From Magnetovibrio sp. (lineage in GTDB: Bacteria > Pseudomonadota > Alphaproteobacteria > Rhodospirillales > Magnetovibrionaceae): 64,000 nt of DNA. The stretch lies in the NCBI GenBank assembly GCA_028281525.1, contig JANQJR010000036.1:20456-84455 (forward strand), given 5' to 3'. Positions 8,690 through 16,483 of the stretch are shown one piece after another (within the stretch, counting starts at the first letter, position 1; every line of letters starts with the position of its first letter). The notes under the pieces were generated by a model. It saw only the letters and a program-made list of their open reading frames with translations, was not told where the DNA came from and ran no database searches. The position numbers and the translations under genes were made by a program.

Positions 8690-9061
8690 TTAAAGAAAGC
8701 CTTCGCCGTCCTCGTCGGGTGGCGGCAGGAATTCGTTTTCATCGGCGTTGAACAGATCGTCCACGTAGGAAAATTCCTGACGCAGGCCACTGCGCGCCAA
8801 CAGCTTTTTCTGCACAGGTTCGGGAAAGTCGTTGAACATGATCACGCCGCGCTCGATCAGCACGTTGATCAAATCCTCGATCACACGGATCAGGCCTAAG
8901 TCCGATTCCATCAGCTCGCGCTGGGCGCGCTGTTCCGGGCTATCCGCCGCGAGAAACTTGCCCAAGTCCGGATCATTGGAACTGACCAGTTCGCTGCCTT
9001 CGACCTGCTCGCTCAACACGGCGATAATCCGGCCTTCGGGGTTGCGCATCACGTAAGGCAT
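8690..9061 (-). CDS. Conserved small protein, often mislabelled tryptophan synthase beta-like
   Basis: The 123-residue soluble protein starts MPYVMRNPEGRIIAV and carries a helical core (ESDLGLIRVIEDLINVLIERGVI) followed by MFNDFPEPVQKKLLAR. From memory this pattern matches a proteobacterial family that databases label tryptophan synthase subunit beta-like, a name without functional basis: there is no PLP site and the protein is far too short for TrpB. The C-terminus is acidic (DDLFNADENE). It is monocistronic with a strong terminator. Function unknown. Confidence 0.65.
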   Translation of the reverse strand: MPYVMRNPEGRIIAVLSEQVEGSELVSSNDPDLGKFLAADSPEQRAQRELMESDLGLIRVIEDLINVLIERGVIMFNDFPEPVQKKLLARSGLRQEFSYVDDLFNADENEFLPPPDEDGEGFL

Positions 9062-9158
9062 TTGAATACAACCTCAACCCAGTGGTTTGTCTGGCCTTTT
9101 CAGCAGTGTAACCAGCGTTGCGGTTCTCGGCAATGATCCTTGTCGCACATAAAAAGGC

Positions 9159-9866
9159 TTAATGGGGAATGGTGAAGGTTCCCGCCAAACCGTTTTCACC
9201 GACCCGAACCCGAAAGGCGTTGTCGTTTTGCGACCGGTCACGTTGGCGCACGAAGCGTGTGGTCTCGGTGTCGCGCGGTGGATTGACCGGCACTTGTGAT
9301 GGATCCAGGGCGAACAAGACGTCGTCAAATGTCGCCATGCCCCAGGCATCCGACGGCCAAGCTAAGCCGGTGAAGTGATAATCACCGTCGTGGCACGACG
9401 CAATGGCCCAGAAAAACCCTTTGGATGACAGTTCGGTCCCCACCGCCGGCGGGCCGAAGGCGCCGTCGCGCGTCAAGGCGTCAATCAACGTATTCATTTC
9501 GCCGGACGTCAACGGCATCGACGTGGTTTCCCCGCGCCAGGGCTTGAGCAGATCGCGCACGCTTGAGATGGTGAAATTCGTCAAATCCGTCTCTCCGACC
9601 ACGCGCACCTCCAGGTAGCCATCCGCGTAAAGATCGTAGGCGCGCACCTGTTCGAGATACACACCGTTGTAGACCAACCTATAGCGGTCCGGCGCGCCGG
9701 GTCCGCAGCGGGCGCGGAAGTCGCCGCCTTCCAGATAGGAAAACCACTGCAACTTGCGCTGGATGGGATCCTCAGTGGGGCCTTGGGACGCACAGCCGAC
9801 CCCCACCAACACCAGAGCGGCCAGCACAGCGGCGATTTTAGCCGGCTTCGATGATTTCGAAGTCAT
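9159..9866 (-). CDS. Predicted lipoprotein, function unknown
   Basis: The start chosen is the ATG at 9866, giving 235 residues that open MTSKSSKPAKIAAVL with a lipobox ending VGVGC. The frame is open further upstream, but that part is antisense-like arginine- and serine-rich sequence inside the OsmC gene and is unlikely to be real. The gene overlaps the 3' end of the OsmC-type gene by 29 bases, so the two are translationally linked. The mature part has three further cysteines and several Trp and Tyr residues but no known motif. Probable periplasmic location rests on the lipobox. Confidence 0.65.
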   Translation of the reverse strand: MTSKSSKPAKIAAVLAALVLVGVGCASQGPTEDPIQRKLQWFSYLEGGDFRARCGPGAPDRYRLVYNGVYLEQVRAYDLYADGYLEVRVVGETDLTNFTISSVRDLLKPWRGETTSMPLTSGEMNTLIDALTRDGAFGPPAVGTELSSKGFFWAIASCHDGDYHFTGLAWPSDAWGMATFDDVLFALDPSQVPVNPPRDTETTRFVRQRDRSQNDNAFRVRVGENGLAGTFTIPH

Positions 9867-10257
9867 GAGTGATCTCCGCCGTTTTGCCGAGCATGATGGA
9901 GGCGGAGCAATACTTCTCCGCCGACAACTGCACCGCACGCTCCACCCGTTTGGGGTCGAGACCGCGCCCAGTGACCTTGAAGTGCACGTGCATATTGACG
10001 AACACTTTCGGCACCGTGTCGGCACGCTCCCCAGTGATGACGGCGACACAGTCCGTCACCTCTTGGCGGGCCTTTTCCAAGATATTGATCACGTCGATGG
10101 AGGTACAGCCCCCCATGCCGACCATGAGCATTTCCATGGGGCGGATGCCGCGATCTTCACCCCCGAAATCGGGGGAGCTGTCCATGATCACGCTATGGCC
10201 GCTATCCGCTGCGCCTTCGAAGGCGCGCCCACCCAGCCACTTCACTTCTGCTTTCAT
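9838..10257 (-). CDS. OsmC/YhfA family thiol-dependent peroxide reductase-like protein
   Basis: OsmC-type fold protein of 139 residues from the ATG at 10257, preceded by GAGGACGA as ribosome-binding site; the longer frame to 10299 has no such site and crosses a hairpin. The two family cysteines are in GGCTSIDV and KYCSASIMLGK. In OsmC/Ohr proteins the pair reduces organic hydroperoxides; the spacing here is closer to the YhfA subgroup, whose substrate is not settled. It overlaps the lipoprotein gene downstream. A 12-bp hairpin separates it from the pirin gene. Confidence 0.85.
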   Translation of the reverse strand: MKAEVKWLGGRAFEGAADSGHSVIMDSSPDFGGEDRGIRPMEMLMVGMGGCTSIDVINILEKARQEVTDCVAVITGERADTVPKVFVNMHVHFKVTGRGLDPKRVERAVQLSAEKYCSASIMLGKTAEITHDFEIIEAG

Positions 10258-10277
10258 GCTTCGTCCTCGAAAGTTCA

Positions 10278-10308
10278 GAGCCGGATTTGACTGTAGCAAA
10301 TCCGGCTC
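10278..10308 (-). terminator. 12-bp perfect hairpin after the pirin gene
   Basis: GAGCCGGATTTG (10278-10289) and CAAATCCGGCTC (10297-10308) form a perfect 12-bp stem with a 7-base loop, 38 bases after the pirin stop and 20 bases before the OsmC-type start. Only TTT follows within the next bases on the minus strand, so termination is possible but not certain; it could also be a structured leader for the OsmC-type gene. Confidence 0.45.
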
Positions 10309-10345
10309 CGTTACGGTGGAGTTTAATGTGTATCTGCAACGTTTC

Positions 10346-11050
10346 TTACGGCAGGTCCAGAACCGTCACCTCCGCGTCTTCAAGCGCGCGGATGGTCAGC
10401 CCTTCCTGATCGGAAATGGCAGCAGCACCCCGCTCCGGCACGCGTACGCCGTTGACTTCGATCTCACCTTTGGCCGGGACCACATAGGCCCGGCGTCCGG
10501 CGTCCAAATCGACCGTCGCCTCTTGTCCGGCATTCAGGATCGCCGCCAGAAACGTGACGTCTTGATGGATGAACAAGGCGTCTTCGTGTTCTTGACCATG
10601 GCGGCCAGAAACCAACGTGACGAAGCCGTCACTGGCGTGGTCCCGGTCAAAGGTACGTGTATCCCACCGGGGCGTATGACCTTTTGCGTCGGGCTTCACC
10701 CAAATCTGAAACAAATCCAGATCCTCGTCTTCCAAATTGTATTCGGAATGGCGGATGCCGGTTCCGGCGCTCATCACTTGGACCTGACCGGCCGTGGTCC
10801 GACCACGGTTGCCCAAATTGTCTTCATGGCTGACCGCACCCCGGCGCACATAGGTGATGATTTCCATGTCACGGTGCCCGTGCAGCGGAAAACCGGTGCC
10901 GGCCTTGACGTGATCGTCATTCCACACCCGAAGCAGCCCAAAGCCCATGCGCTGGGGGTCGTGGTAATCTGCAAAACTGAAATGGTGGCGCGCGTCCAAC
11001 CAACCATGGTCGGCATGGCCAAATTCACTGAACGGCGTGACGGTAATCAT
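10346..11050 (-). CDS. Pirin family protein (YhhW-like quercetinase type)
   Basis: Bicupin protein of 234 residues. The single metal site is complete in the N-terminal cupin: H57 and H59 (PLHGHRDME) and H101 and E103 (GIRHSEYN), matching E. coli YhhW, which has quercetin 2,3-dioxygenase activity in vitro. The natural substrate is not known. The gene is divergent from a LysR regulator across 129 bases, an arrangement that usually means the regulator controls it, possibly in response to aromatic or electrophilic compounds (inference). Confidence 0.9.
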   Translation of the reverse strand: MITVTPFSEFGHADHGWLDARHHFSFADYHDPQRMGFGLLRVWNDDHVKAGTGFPLHGHRDMEIITYVRRGAVSHEDNLGNRGRTTAGQVQVMSAGTGIRHSEYNLEDEDLDLFQIWVKPDAKGHTPRWDTRTFDRDHASDGFVTLVSGRHGQEHEDALFIHQDVTFLAAILNAGQEATVDLDAGRRAYVVPAKGEIEVNGVRVPERGAAAISDQEGLTIRALEDAEVTVLDLP

Positions 11051-11125
11051 GACGAACTCCTTTCTCGTTTGGGAGATGGGGATGTCTCCCTGCTCTTACC
11101 CATCAATTTAAGCGCCGCTTCACAC

Positions 11126-11172
11126 TTGAACAATTGGGCCAAATTGAACAATACTGTTTCAAAATAGGAAAC
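11126..11172 (+). promoter_or_regulatory. Operator-like repeats in the pirin-lysR divergent promoter
   Basis: Two copies of TTGAACAAT lie 18 bases apart (11126-11134 and 11144-11152), followed by the dyad GTTTC-N7-GAAAC (11156-11160 and 11168-11172), which has the size of a LysR box. TTGAAC at 11126 with AATACT at 11150-11155 could be the lysR promoter (18-base spacer). These elements sit between two divergent start codons, where a LysR regulator would bind. Confidence 0.4.
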
Positions 11173-11179
11173 TGTTACG

Positions 11180-12097
11180 ATGGATCTGCTTTCCGGCATC
11201 AAGGCCTTCGTCACCACGGTGGACCAGGGCAGTTTTTCCCAGGCCGCCCGCGAACTGGGGGCCAGCAAGGCCACGGTCTCCAAACAGGTGGCGGGGTTGG
11301 AAGATCATCTGCGGGTGCGGCTGTTGCATCGCACCACCCGCAAACTGAACCTGACCGACGAAGGCCGGCTGTATGTGGAGCGCGCCCGCAAGATTCTCGA
11401 AGACTTGGAAGACGCGGAAGACGCGATCTCTCCCAGCGGAGCGGAACCGCGCGGACGGCTGCGCATCAGCGCGCCGCACACTTTCGGAGCTATGCATCTG
11501 TCCCAGGTCCTGGCCGCGTTCGCAGAGCGTTATCCCTTGGTCCACTTGGATATCGAGTTCGCCGACCGCTTGGTCAATTTGGTGGACGAAGGTTACGATG
11601 TGGCTGTGCGCATTTCCAAACTCCAAGACTCAAGCCTCATCGCCCGGCGCATTGCGCCGGTGGCCATGACGCTGTGCGCCGCGCCGGGCTATTGGCAGGT
11701 TCACGGCAAACCCAGCCACCCACGCGACCTCGGCGCACACAAGGCCATTATCTATTCTTACCTTTCAACCCCCGGCGAATGGCAGTTCCGCGAAGCCGGA
11801 AAGACCTTCAGTGTGAAGGTCGGGGGAAACCTCACCACCAACAACGATGTGGTGCTCCGTTCCGCCGCCGTTCAGGGGCTGGGTATTTTCTATGGTCCCC
11901 AGTTCATCGTCAGCCACGCCCTCTATAAAGGTAAGCTGGAAACCGCCCTGGAGGATTTTTGCGCGGACCCCTTGGCTGTTTATGCGCTCTATCCGTCCAA
12001 CCGCAATCTTTCGCCCAAAGTCCGCGCTTTCGTGGATTTTTTGGTGGAATGGTTCCGCCACACACCCGACTGGGAACAGACGGAGAGCACACTGTAG
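11180..12097 (+). CDS. LysR family transcriptional regulator
   Basis: The 305-residue protein has the N-terminal winged helix-turn-helix (about residues 1-60; SFSQAARELGASKATVSKQVAGLEDHL region) and a C-terminal periplasmic-binding-like effector domain (LRISAPHTFGAMHLSQ onward). The motif VSKQVAGLE at the recognition helix is typical of the CrgA-like branch. It probably regulates the divergent pirin gene and itself. Effector unknown. Confidence 0.93.
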   Translation: MDLLSGIKAFVTTVDQGSFSQAARELGASKATVSKQVAGLEDHLRVRLLHRTTRKLNLTDEGRLYVERARKILEDLEDAEDAISPSGAEPRGRLRISAPHTFGAMHLSQVLAAFAERYPLVHLDIEFADRLVNLVDEGYDVAVRISKLQDSSLIARRIAPVAMTLCAAPGYWQVHGKPSHPRDLGAHKAIIYSYLSTPGEWQFREAGKTFSVKVGGNLTTNNDVVLRSAAVQGLGIFYGPQFIVSHALYKGKLETALEDFCADPLAVYALYPSNRNLSPKVRAFVDFLVEWFRHTPDWEQTESTL

Positions 12098-12248
12098 GGT
12101 TATAAAACTGCCGTTTCTGAGGCGGAAAAAGGGCGCTTCACGCATATTTGTGCATTTTTTGCTTTTTTTCCGCCCATGCGCATACCTATATCTGCACTGA
12201 TGGTAGGGGGTTTCGAAAGGCTAACCGCGAAGGGGCACCGGTAATATC

Positions 12249-12845
12249 ATGGGCAAACGTCTTCAAGAAAAGCTGGATTTCCCGATTGAGCAAGAGTTCG
12301 GTGAGCCGGCTTTGGACTTACCCGTATCTCTGGATGGGCGCACCTATTGCGGCGAGTTGGATATCCGAATCGACCGCGCTGGGACGTGGTTCTACAATGG
12401 CACGCCCATCAACCGCCACGAAATGGTGTGCCTGTTCTCATCCATTCTGGCCCGCGCCGAAGATGGGGTGTACTGGTTGATTTCGCCAAGCGAAATGGGC
12501 CGCATCGAAGTCGAGGACGCGCCGCTTCTGATCATCGAGATGTTCAGTCACGGTTCTGGCGAAGACCAGGTCCTGAGCTTTTGCACGAATGTGGACAAAC
12601 TGGTCACCATTTCGGAAGATACGCCCATCCTGATGCAGACCAGCCCGGCCACGGGGGAAATGACGCCTTATGTCATTTTGCCCGACAATATCGAAGCCCG
12701 CGTGGAACGTTCCGTTTATTACGAACTTGTGGATCGTGGTGAGGTCATGGATCTGGGTGACGAAGAAATCTTCGGCGTTTGGAGTTCCGGCTCTTTTTTT
12801 CCATTGGGCTCATTGGAGGAAACACACCGGGACACCGATGCTTAA
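12249..12845 (+). CDS. DUF1285 family protein
   Basis: The 198-residue protein matches the DUF1285 pattern: the DIRIDRAGTWFYNGTPINRHEMVCLFSSIL block near residues 37-66, then YWLISPSEMGRIEVEDAPLLI. Structures are known for the family but no activity is established. The next gene, a NUDIX hydrolase, begins 25 bases after the stop, and the series DUF1285-NUDIX-DUF6111-CCA enzyme reads as one transcription unit. An unusually long loop inverted repeat lies upstream at 12121-12174. Confidence 0.85.
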   Translation: MGKRLQEKLDFPIEQEFGEPALDLPVSLDGRTYCGELDIRIDRAGTWFYNGTPINRHEMVCLFSSILARAEDGVYWLISPSEMGRIEVEDAPLLIIEMFSHGSGEDQVLSFCTNVDKLVTISEDTPILMQTSPATGEMTPYVILPDNIEARVERSVYYELVDRGEVMDLGDEEIFGVWSSGSFFPLGSLEETHRDTDA

Positions 12846-12869
12846 GCCATCACTGTCCCGAGGTTTTGC

Positions 12870-13502
12870 ATGAAGCTCGATCGCGATTGGATTATCCAGC
12901 GCATCTCAAATTCCGCCACTGAAACCATCACGCCCAACGAACACGGCGATCACGACCTCAATCCCGATCTGCGTCCGCACCAACCCCTGCGCCAAGCCGC
13001 GGTGCTGATCGGTTTGGTGGAGCACCAGACGGGGTTGAGCGTCCTGCTGACCCAACGCACCGACCACCTGCAACATCACCCCGGCCAGATCAGCTTTCCC
13101 GGCGGCCACGTCGAAGAGCAAGACGATGACGCCGTCGCGACGGCGTTACGTGAAACGGAAGAAGAAATCGGTCTGGATCGCGCCCACATGGACGTATTGG
13201 GGCGGCTGCGCACCTATATTACGCGGACCGGCTTCGCCGTTACGCCCGTGGTGGCGCTGGTCAAGCCGCCGTTCGAACTGAACCCCGACCCCCACGAAGT
13301 CGCAGAGGTATTCGAGGTGCCGCTGGCGTTTCTCATGAATCCCGACAACCACCAAAAGCACCTGCGTGAATTCGAAGGTACACCACGCTACTTTTACGCC
13401 ATGCCCTATCAGGACTATTATATCTGGGGTGCGACGGCGGGGATGATCTTGGATCTCTATCAAACCCTGATGGAGAATCAACCGCCGGCGTCATACGTTT
13501 GA
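12870..13502 (+). CDS. CoA pyrophosphatase-type NUDIX hydrolase (NudL-like)
   Basis: The NUDIX box is present as GGHVEEQDDDAVATALRE followed by TEEEIGL (about residues 77-101). Just before it lies the extra signature of the CoA-directed subgroup, LLTQRTDHLQHHPGQISFPG, which separates these enzymes from general NUDIX proteins. The expected reaction is cleavage of CoA to 3',5'-ADP and phosphopantetheine. The protein has 210 residues, the normal size. It lies in the operon with the CCA-adding enzyme. Confidence 0.88.
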   Translation: MKLDRDWIIQRISNSATETITPNEHGDHDLNPDLRPHQPLRQAAVLIGLVEHQTGLSVLLTQRTDHLQHHPGQISFPGGHVEEQDDDAVATALRETEEEIGLDRAHMDVLGRLRTYITRTGFAVTPVVALVKPPFELNPDPHEVAEVFEVPLAFLMNPDNHQKHLREFEGTPRYFYAMPYQDYYIWGATAGMILDLYQTLMENQPPASYV

Positions 13503-13524
13503 GCCTAATTTTGTTGGAGCGCAC

Positions 13525-13863
13525 ATGGTCCGCATATTCTTTACATACATCCTGCCGCTGGCCCTCCCCACCCTGATGTACTTTGCATGGGTTGCCTGGG
13601 TCCGCAAAAAAGTCCAAGCCAAGCGCACCAAGGCCCAAGCCGAAGGGGTCGAGCATGTCGATGGCGACGATCCCGCCGACTACGATATCAAAACACCGTG
13701 GCTGCGTTTGATCCTGGCGGGAATCGGTTTGACGGCAGTGGGACTGGTATTAACGATGGTCGTGTTCGGCCAAAACGAACCGGGCAGCGTCTACCAGCCG
13801 CCGTATGTCAAGGAAGACGGAACCATTGTGCCCGGCCAGTACGTCGCCCCCAAAACCGAATAG
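13525..13863 (+). CDS. DUF6111 family membrane protein
   Basis: Small inner-membrane protein of 112 residues with two hydrophobic helices, about 3-24 (FFTYILPLALPTLMYFAWVAW) and 61-81 (ILAGIGLTAVGLVLTMVVFG), linked by a charged stretch with many lysines. The conserved C-terminal sequence SVYQPPYVKEDGTIVPG is recalled from the DUF6111 family of alphaproteobacteria. Function unknown. It sits between the NUDIX and CCA genes with gaps of about 22 bases, so is likely cotranscribed. Confidence 0.7.
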   Translation: MVRIFFTYILPLALPTLMYFAWVAWVRKKVQAKRTKAQAEGVEHVDGDDPADYDIKTPWLRLILAGIGLTAVGLVLTMVVFGQNEPGSVYQPPYVKEDGTIVPGQYVAPKTE

Positions 13864-13884
13864 CTTCTGGATAAGGCGGCGGAT

Positions 13885-15165
13885 GTGGAACCGACCGGAT
13901 TGATTCCTCCCCAACCGTGGATGACCGCACCGGAAACCCGGACGGTGATGGACGCCTTTCGCGCGGCGGGCGCAGAGGCGCGCTTCATCGGCGGGTGCGT
14001 GCGTGACGCGATCCTGAAGCGGCCTTCCAAAGACATCGACATCGCAACCCCGGTGGAACCTGAAAAGGTTCTGGAGATTCTCGAATCTGCGGGCATCCAT
14101 GCGATCCCCACGGGGATCAAACACGGCACGGTGACCGCCGTGGTCGGCCACCAGCATTTTGAAATCACCACACTGCGCGTCGATGTGGAAAGCTATGGCC
14201 GCCACGCCCGTGTCGCGTTTACCGATGACTGGACCCAAGACGCGGCGCGGCGCGATTTCACCATCAACGCCATGTCGTGCGACGAGGCTGGCAACATTTA
14301 CGATCCCTACAACGGATTGGAAGACTTAGGGAGGGGCTGGGTGCGTTTCGTCGGTGACGCCGAACAGCGAATCGAGGAAGACGTGCTGCGCTTGCTGCGG
14401 TTCTTCCGCTTCTTCGCCGAATACGGCAAACCACCGATCAGCAGCAAGGGTCTGCTGGCCGCGCGCAAGCTGGCGCACCGCTTGCCGGAATTGTCGGGTG
14501 AACGGGTGCGCGGGGAATTGTTCCGCATTCTCACTGCGCCCAACCCCGCCGACACCGTCACCATGATGCGCGCGGAGCGGATATTGCACCATATTCTTCC
14601 CGAAGCTGGACATGTGGGGCAGCTGCGTATGGTGGCGTGGTTATTGGAACGAGCCATGAAGTTCGATGGCGTGGAGATCGACCCCGTACGACGGCTGGCG
14701 GCCTTGTTGGGCCCGGAACTGAAGCCTGAGCAAGTCCTCGCCGTCGCGGACCGCCTCAAGTTTTCCAAGCGCGAACGTAAGCACTTGGCGGATATGTGCG
14801 CCGCCAAGCCCGAAGTTCATCCGGATATCACGCCCAAGGCCCTACACATCGCCTGCGCCAATTTGGGCAACGCCATTGTCGTCGACCGCGCCTTATTGAC
14901 GTGGGCGGACGAACTGGCGGAAGAGGCCCACTTGCCGTCGAATCGCACCGAAGCCTGGCGCGCGTTCATCGAAGCCGCCCTGAAGGTCGAGACCACTCCC
15001 TTCCCGCTGCAAGGCCGGGACGTCCTGGCATTGGGCGTATCCCATGGCCCCCGGGTGGGACAACTTCTCAAACAGGTGGAAGCTTGGTGGCAAGATCGGG
15101 ACTTCCGCCCCGGTCGGGAAGAGTGCTTGGACGAACTGCGCAAAACCATCGATTCCGGCGCTTAG
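13885..15165 (+). CDS. cca: CCA tRNA nucleotidyltransferase / poly(A) polymerase family
   Basis: Class II nucleotidyltransferase of 426 residues that adds or repairs the 3' CCA of tRNA. The catalytic pocket shows GGCVRDAIL and KDIDIAT (the two metal-binding aspartates), then RRDFTINAM and the RIEEDVLRLLRFFRF nucleotide-binding helix. Start is GTG at 13885; the nearby ATG at 13883 is in another frame. The tRNA-Ser at the right end of the window encodes its CCA, so here repair may dominate for at least some tRNAs. It ends in a palindrome shared with convergent trmL. Confidence 0.93.
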   Translation: MEPTGLIPPQPWMTAPETRTVMDAFRAAGAEARFIGGCVRDAILKRPSKDIDIATPVEPEKVLEILESAGIHAIPTGIKHGTVTAVVGHQHFEITTLRVDVESYGRHARVAFTDDWTQDAARRDFTINAMSCDEAGNIYDPYNGLEDLGRGWVRFVGDAEQRIEEDVLRLLRFFRFFAEYGKPPISSKGLLAARKLAHRLPELSGERVRGELFRILTAPNPADTVTMMRAERILHHILPEAGHVGQLRMVAWLLERAMKFDGVEIDPVRRLAALLGPELKPEQVLAVADRLKFSKRERKHLADMCAAKPEVHPDITPKALHIACANLGNAIVVDRALLTWADELAEEAHLPSNRTEAWRAFIEAALKVETTPFPLQGRDVLALGVSHGPRVGQLLKQVEAWWQDRDFRPGREECLDELRKTIDSGA

Positions 15166-15180
15166 GGCCAGGCCCTAAGC
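15160..15180. terminator. Palindrome spanning the cca stop codon between convergent genes
   Basis: GCTTAGGGCC (15160-15169) and GGCCCTAAGC (15171-15180) form 10-bp arms around a single A. The cca stop TAG lies inside the left arm and the trmL stop is two bases to the right. No uridine tract follows in either direction, so it is only a possible bidirectional terminator. Confidence 0.3.
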
Positions 15181-15182
15181 CC

Positions 15183-15644
15183 TCAAGCGGGAAACGCACC
15201 GGTCTGGCGCAGCGCCTCGCCCAATACCATCGCGCCCGCCACGGCAACGTTCAGGGACCGCGCACCCGCCGACATGGGAATCGTCAAGCGCGCATCCGCT
15301 GCGTCGTGCACGTCTTGCGGCACGCCCGCGCTTTCGGAGCCCAGCAGCAATACATCGTTCTCGCCAAACGCAAAATCCGTGTAAATATTCGCTCTTTTGG
15401 TGGTGAGCAGCACCAGACGCCGGCCCTCTTGCCCTTGGCGCAGGGCGTAAAAGGCATCCCACGACACATGACGGACCACTCGGTCCAAATCCAGATAATC
15501 CATGGCCGAGCGCCTGAGGTGACGGTCGGAAAACACGAACCCGCACGGCTCGATGATATCGACGGCCAAATCCAAACACGCGGCGGTCCTGAGAAGGGTT
15601 CCGGTGTTCTGGGGAATATCTGGCTGATAAAGGGCTAAGTTCAT
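15183..15644 (-). CDS. trmL: tRNA (cytidine/uridine-34-2'-O)-methyltransferase TrmL
   Basis: SPOUT-class methyltransferase of 153 residues from the ATG at 15644 (MNLALYQPDIPQNTGTLLRT). The knot region is clear: LLLGSESAGVP and IPMSAGARSLNVAVAGAMV, where SAM binds. TrmL methylates the wobble ribose of tRNA-Leu isoacceptors. The frame extends to 15683 but those residues are not part of the conserved start. The gene is convergent with cca and divergent from petA. Confidence 0.9.
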   Translation of the reverse strand: MNLALYQPDIPQNTGTLLRTAACLDLAVDIIEPCGFVFSDRHLRRSAMDYLDLDRVVRHVSWDAFYALRQGQEGRRLVLLTTKRANIYTDFAFGENDVLLLGSESAGVPQDVHDAADARLTIPMSAGARSLNVAVAGAMVLGEALRQTGAFPA

Positions 15645-15926
15645 GATTCTCAAGCTTTGATCGATTATATTTCGCACCCGCAAAACGATTATATTAGAAG
15701 GGTTTGATTTTTTCCCTTTTTTCTAGTGTGGATTTCTTATATACCGTTTGCCGAGATCGGGCGGCACATTTTCATGTGCCAGCCCGGTTTATGTTGTGCA
15801 GGGCAGCTATACGGTCGGCGAAAATGCCGTCCGGGGGACGGAAAAGTCACCCTTTCCCGCCTTTATAAAAGCAGCCCGCTTGAGCTGTGACTAGAGCCTG
15901 TGACCAAGGTCAGGAAAGGCGTCATC
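15645..15926. other. Intergenic region upstream of petA
   Basis: This gap should carry the promoters of trmL and petABC. It contains the direct repeat CGATTATAT (15662-15670 and 15686-15694, period 24), a pyrimidine-rich run near 15708-15723, and a 7-bp hairpin GGCACAT/ATGTGCC (15763-15769 with 15774-15780). No promoter matches consensus well. AGGAAAGG at 15912-15919 is the petA ribosome-binding site. Confidence 0.4.
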
Positions 15927-16475
15927 ATGACGGATAATCCCACAAACACTGCAGAAGGCGTTGACGCCCCGCGTCGCGACTTTCTTCTGATTTCCACCAC
16001 CACGCTGGGCGTGGCGGGTGTCGCCATGGCAGCATGGCCTTTCATCCATTCCATCAATCCCGCAAAGGACGTTTTGGCCCTGGCTTCGACCGAGGTCGAC
16101 CTGTCCGCCATCGAAGAAGGCATGGCCATCACCGTCCTGTGGCGCGGCAAGCCGGTTTTCATCCGCCACCGCACGGCGGAAGAAATCAAGGCCGCCGAAG
16201 ACGTCGATGTGGCCGATTTGCGCGATCCCCAGTCGGATGCGGACCGCGTTCAAAAGCCCCAGTGGCTGGTGGCCATCGGCGTTTGCACGCACCTGGGTTG
16301 CATCCCGGCCGGCCAAGCGATCGGTGACGTCAAGGGCGAATATGATGGCTGGTATTGCCCCTGCCACGGCTCGCACTACGACACGTCTGGGCGTATCCGC
16401 AAGGGCCCGGCGCCGTTCAACCTGCCAATTCCTCCGTACACGTTTACGGAAGAATCCATGATTGTGATTGGGTGA
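15927..16475 (+). CDS. petA: Ubiquinol-cytochrome c reductase Rieske iron-sulfur subunit
   Basis: Rieske subunit of the bc1 complex (182 residues). The [2Fe-2S] ligands are C120 and H122 in CTHLGC and C144 and H147 in CPCHGSH; C125 and C146 form the usual disulfide. A twin-arginine motif RRDFL (16-20) precedes the single N-terminal membrane anchor (about 21-41), as in Tat-inserted Rieske proteins. ATG 15927 is preferred to GTG 15900 because AGGAAAGG sits 7 bases upstream. First gene of petABC. Confidence 0.96.
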   Translation: MTDNPTNTAEGVDAPRRDFLLISTTTLGVAGVAMAAWPFIHSINPAKDVLALASTEVDLSAIEEGMAITVLWRGKPVFIRHRTAEEIKAAEDVDVADLRDPQSDADRVQKPQWLVAIGVCTHLGCIPAGQAIGDVKGEYDGWYCPCHGSHYDTSGRIRKGPAPFNLPIPPYTFTEESMIVIG

Positions 16476-16483
16476 GGCCGACC

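Noticed and set aside
12121..12174. Inverted repeat GGCGGAAAAA / TTTTTCCGCC after lysR
   Set aside because: The arms are 34 bases apart and no T-run follows the second arm, so I do not call it a terminator.
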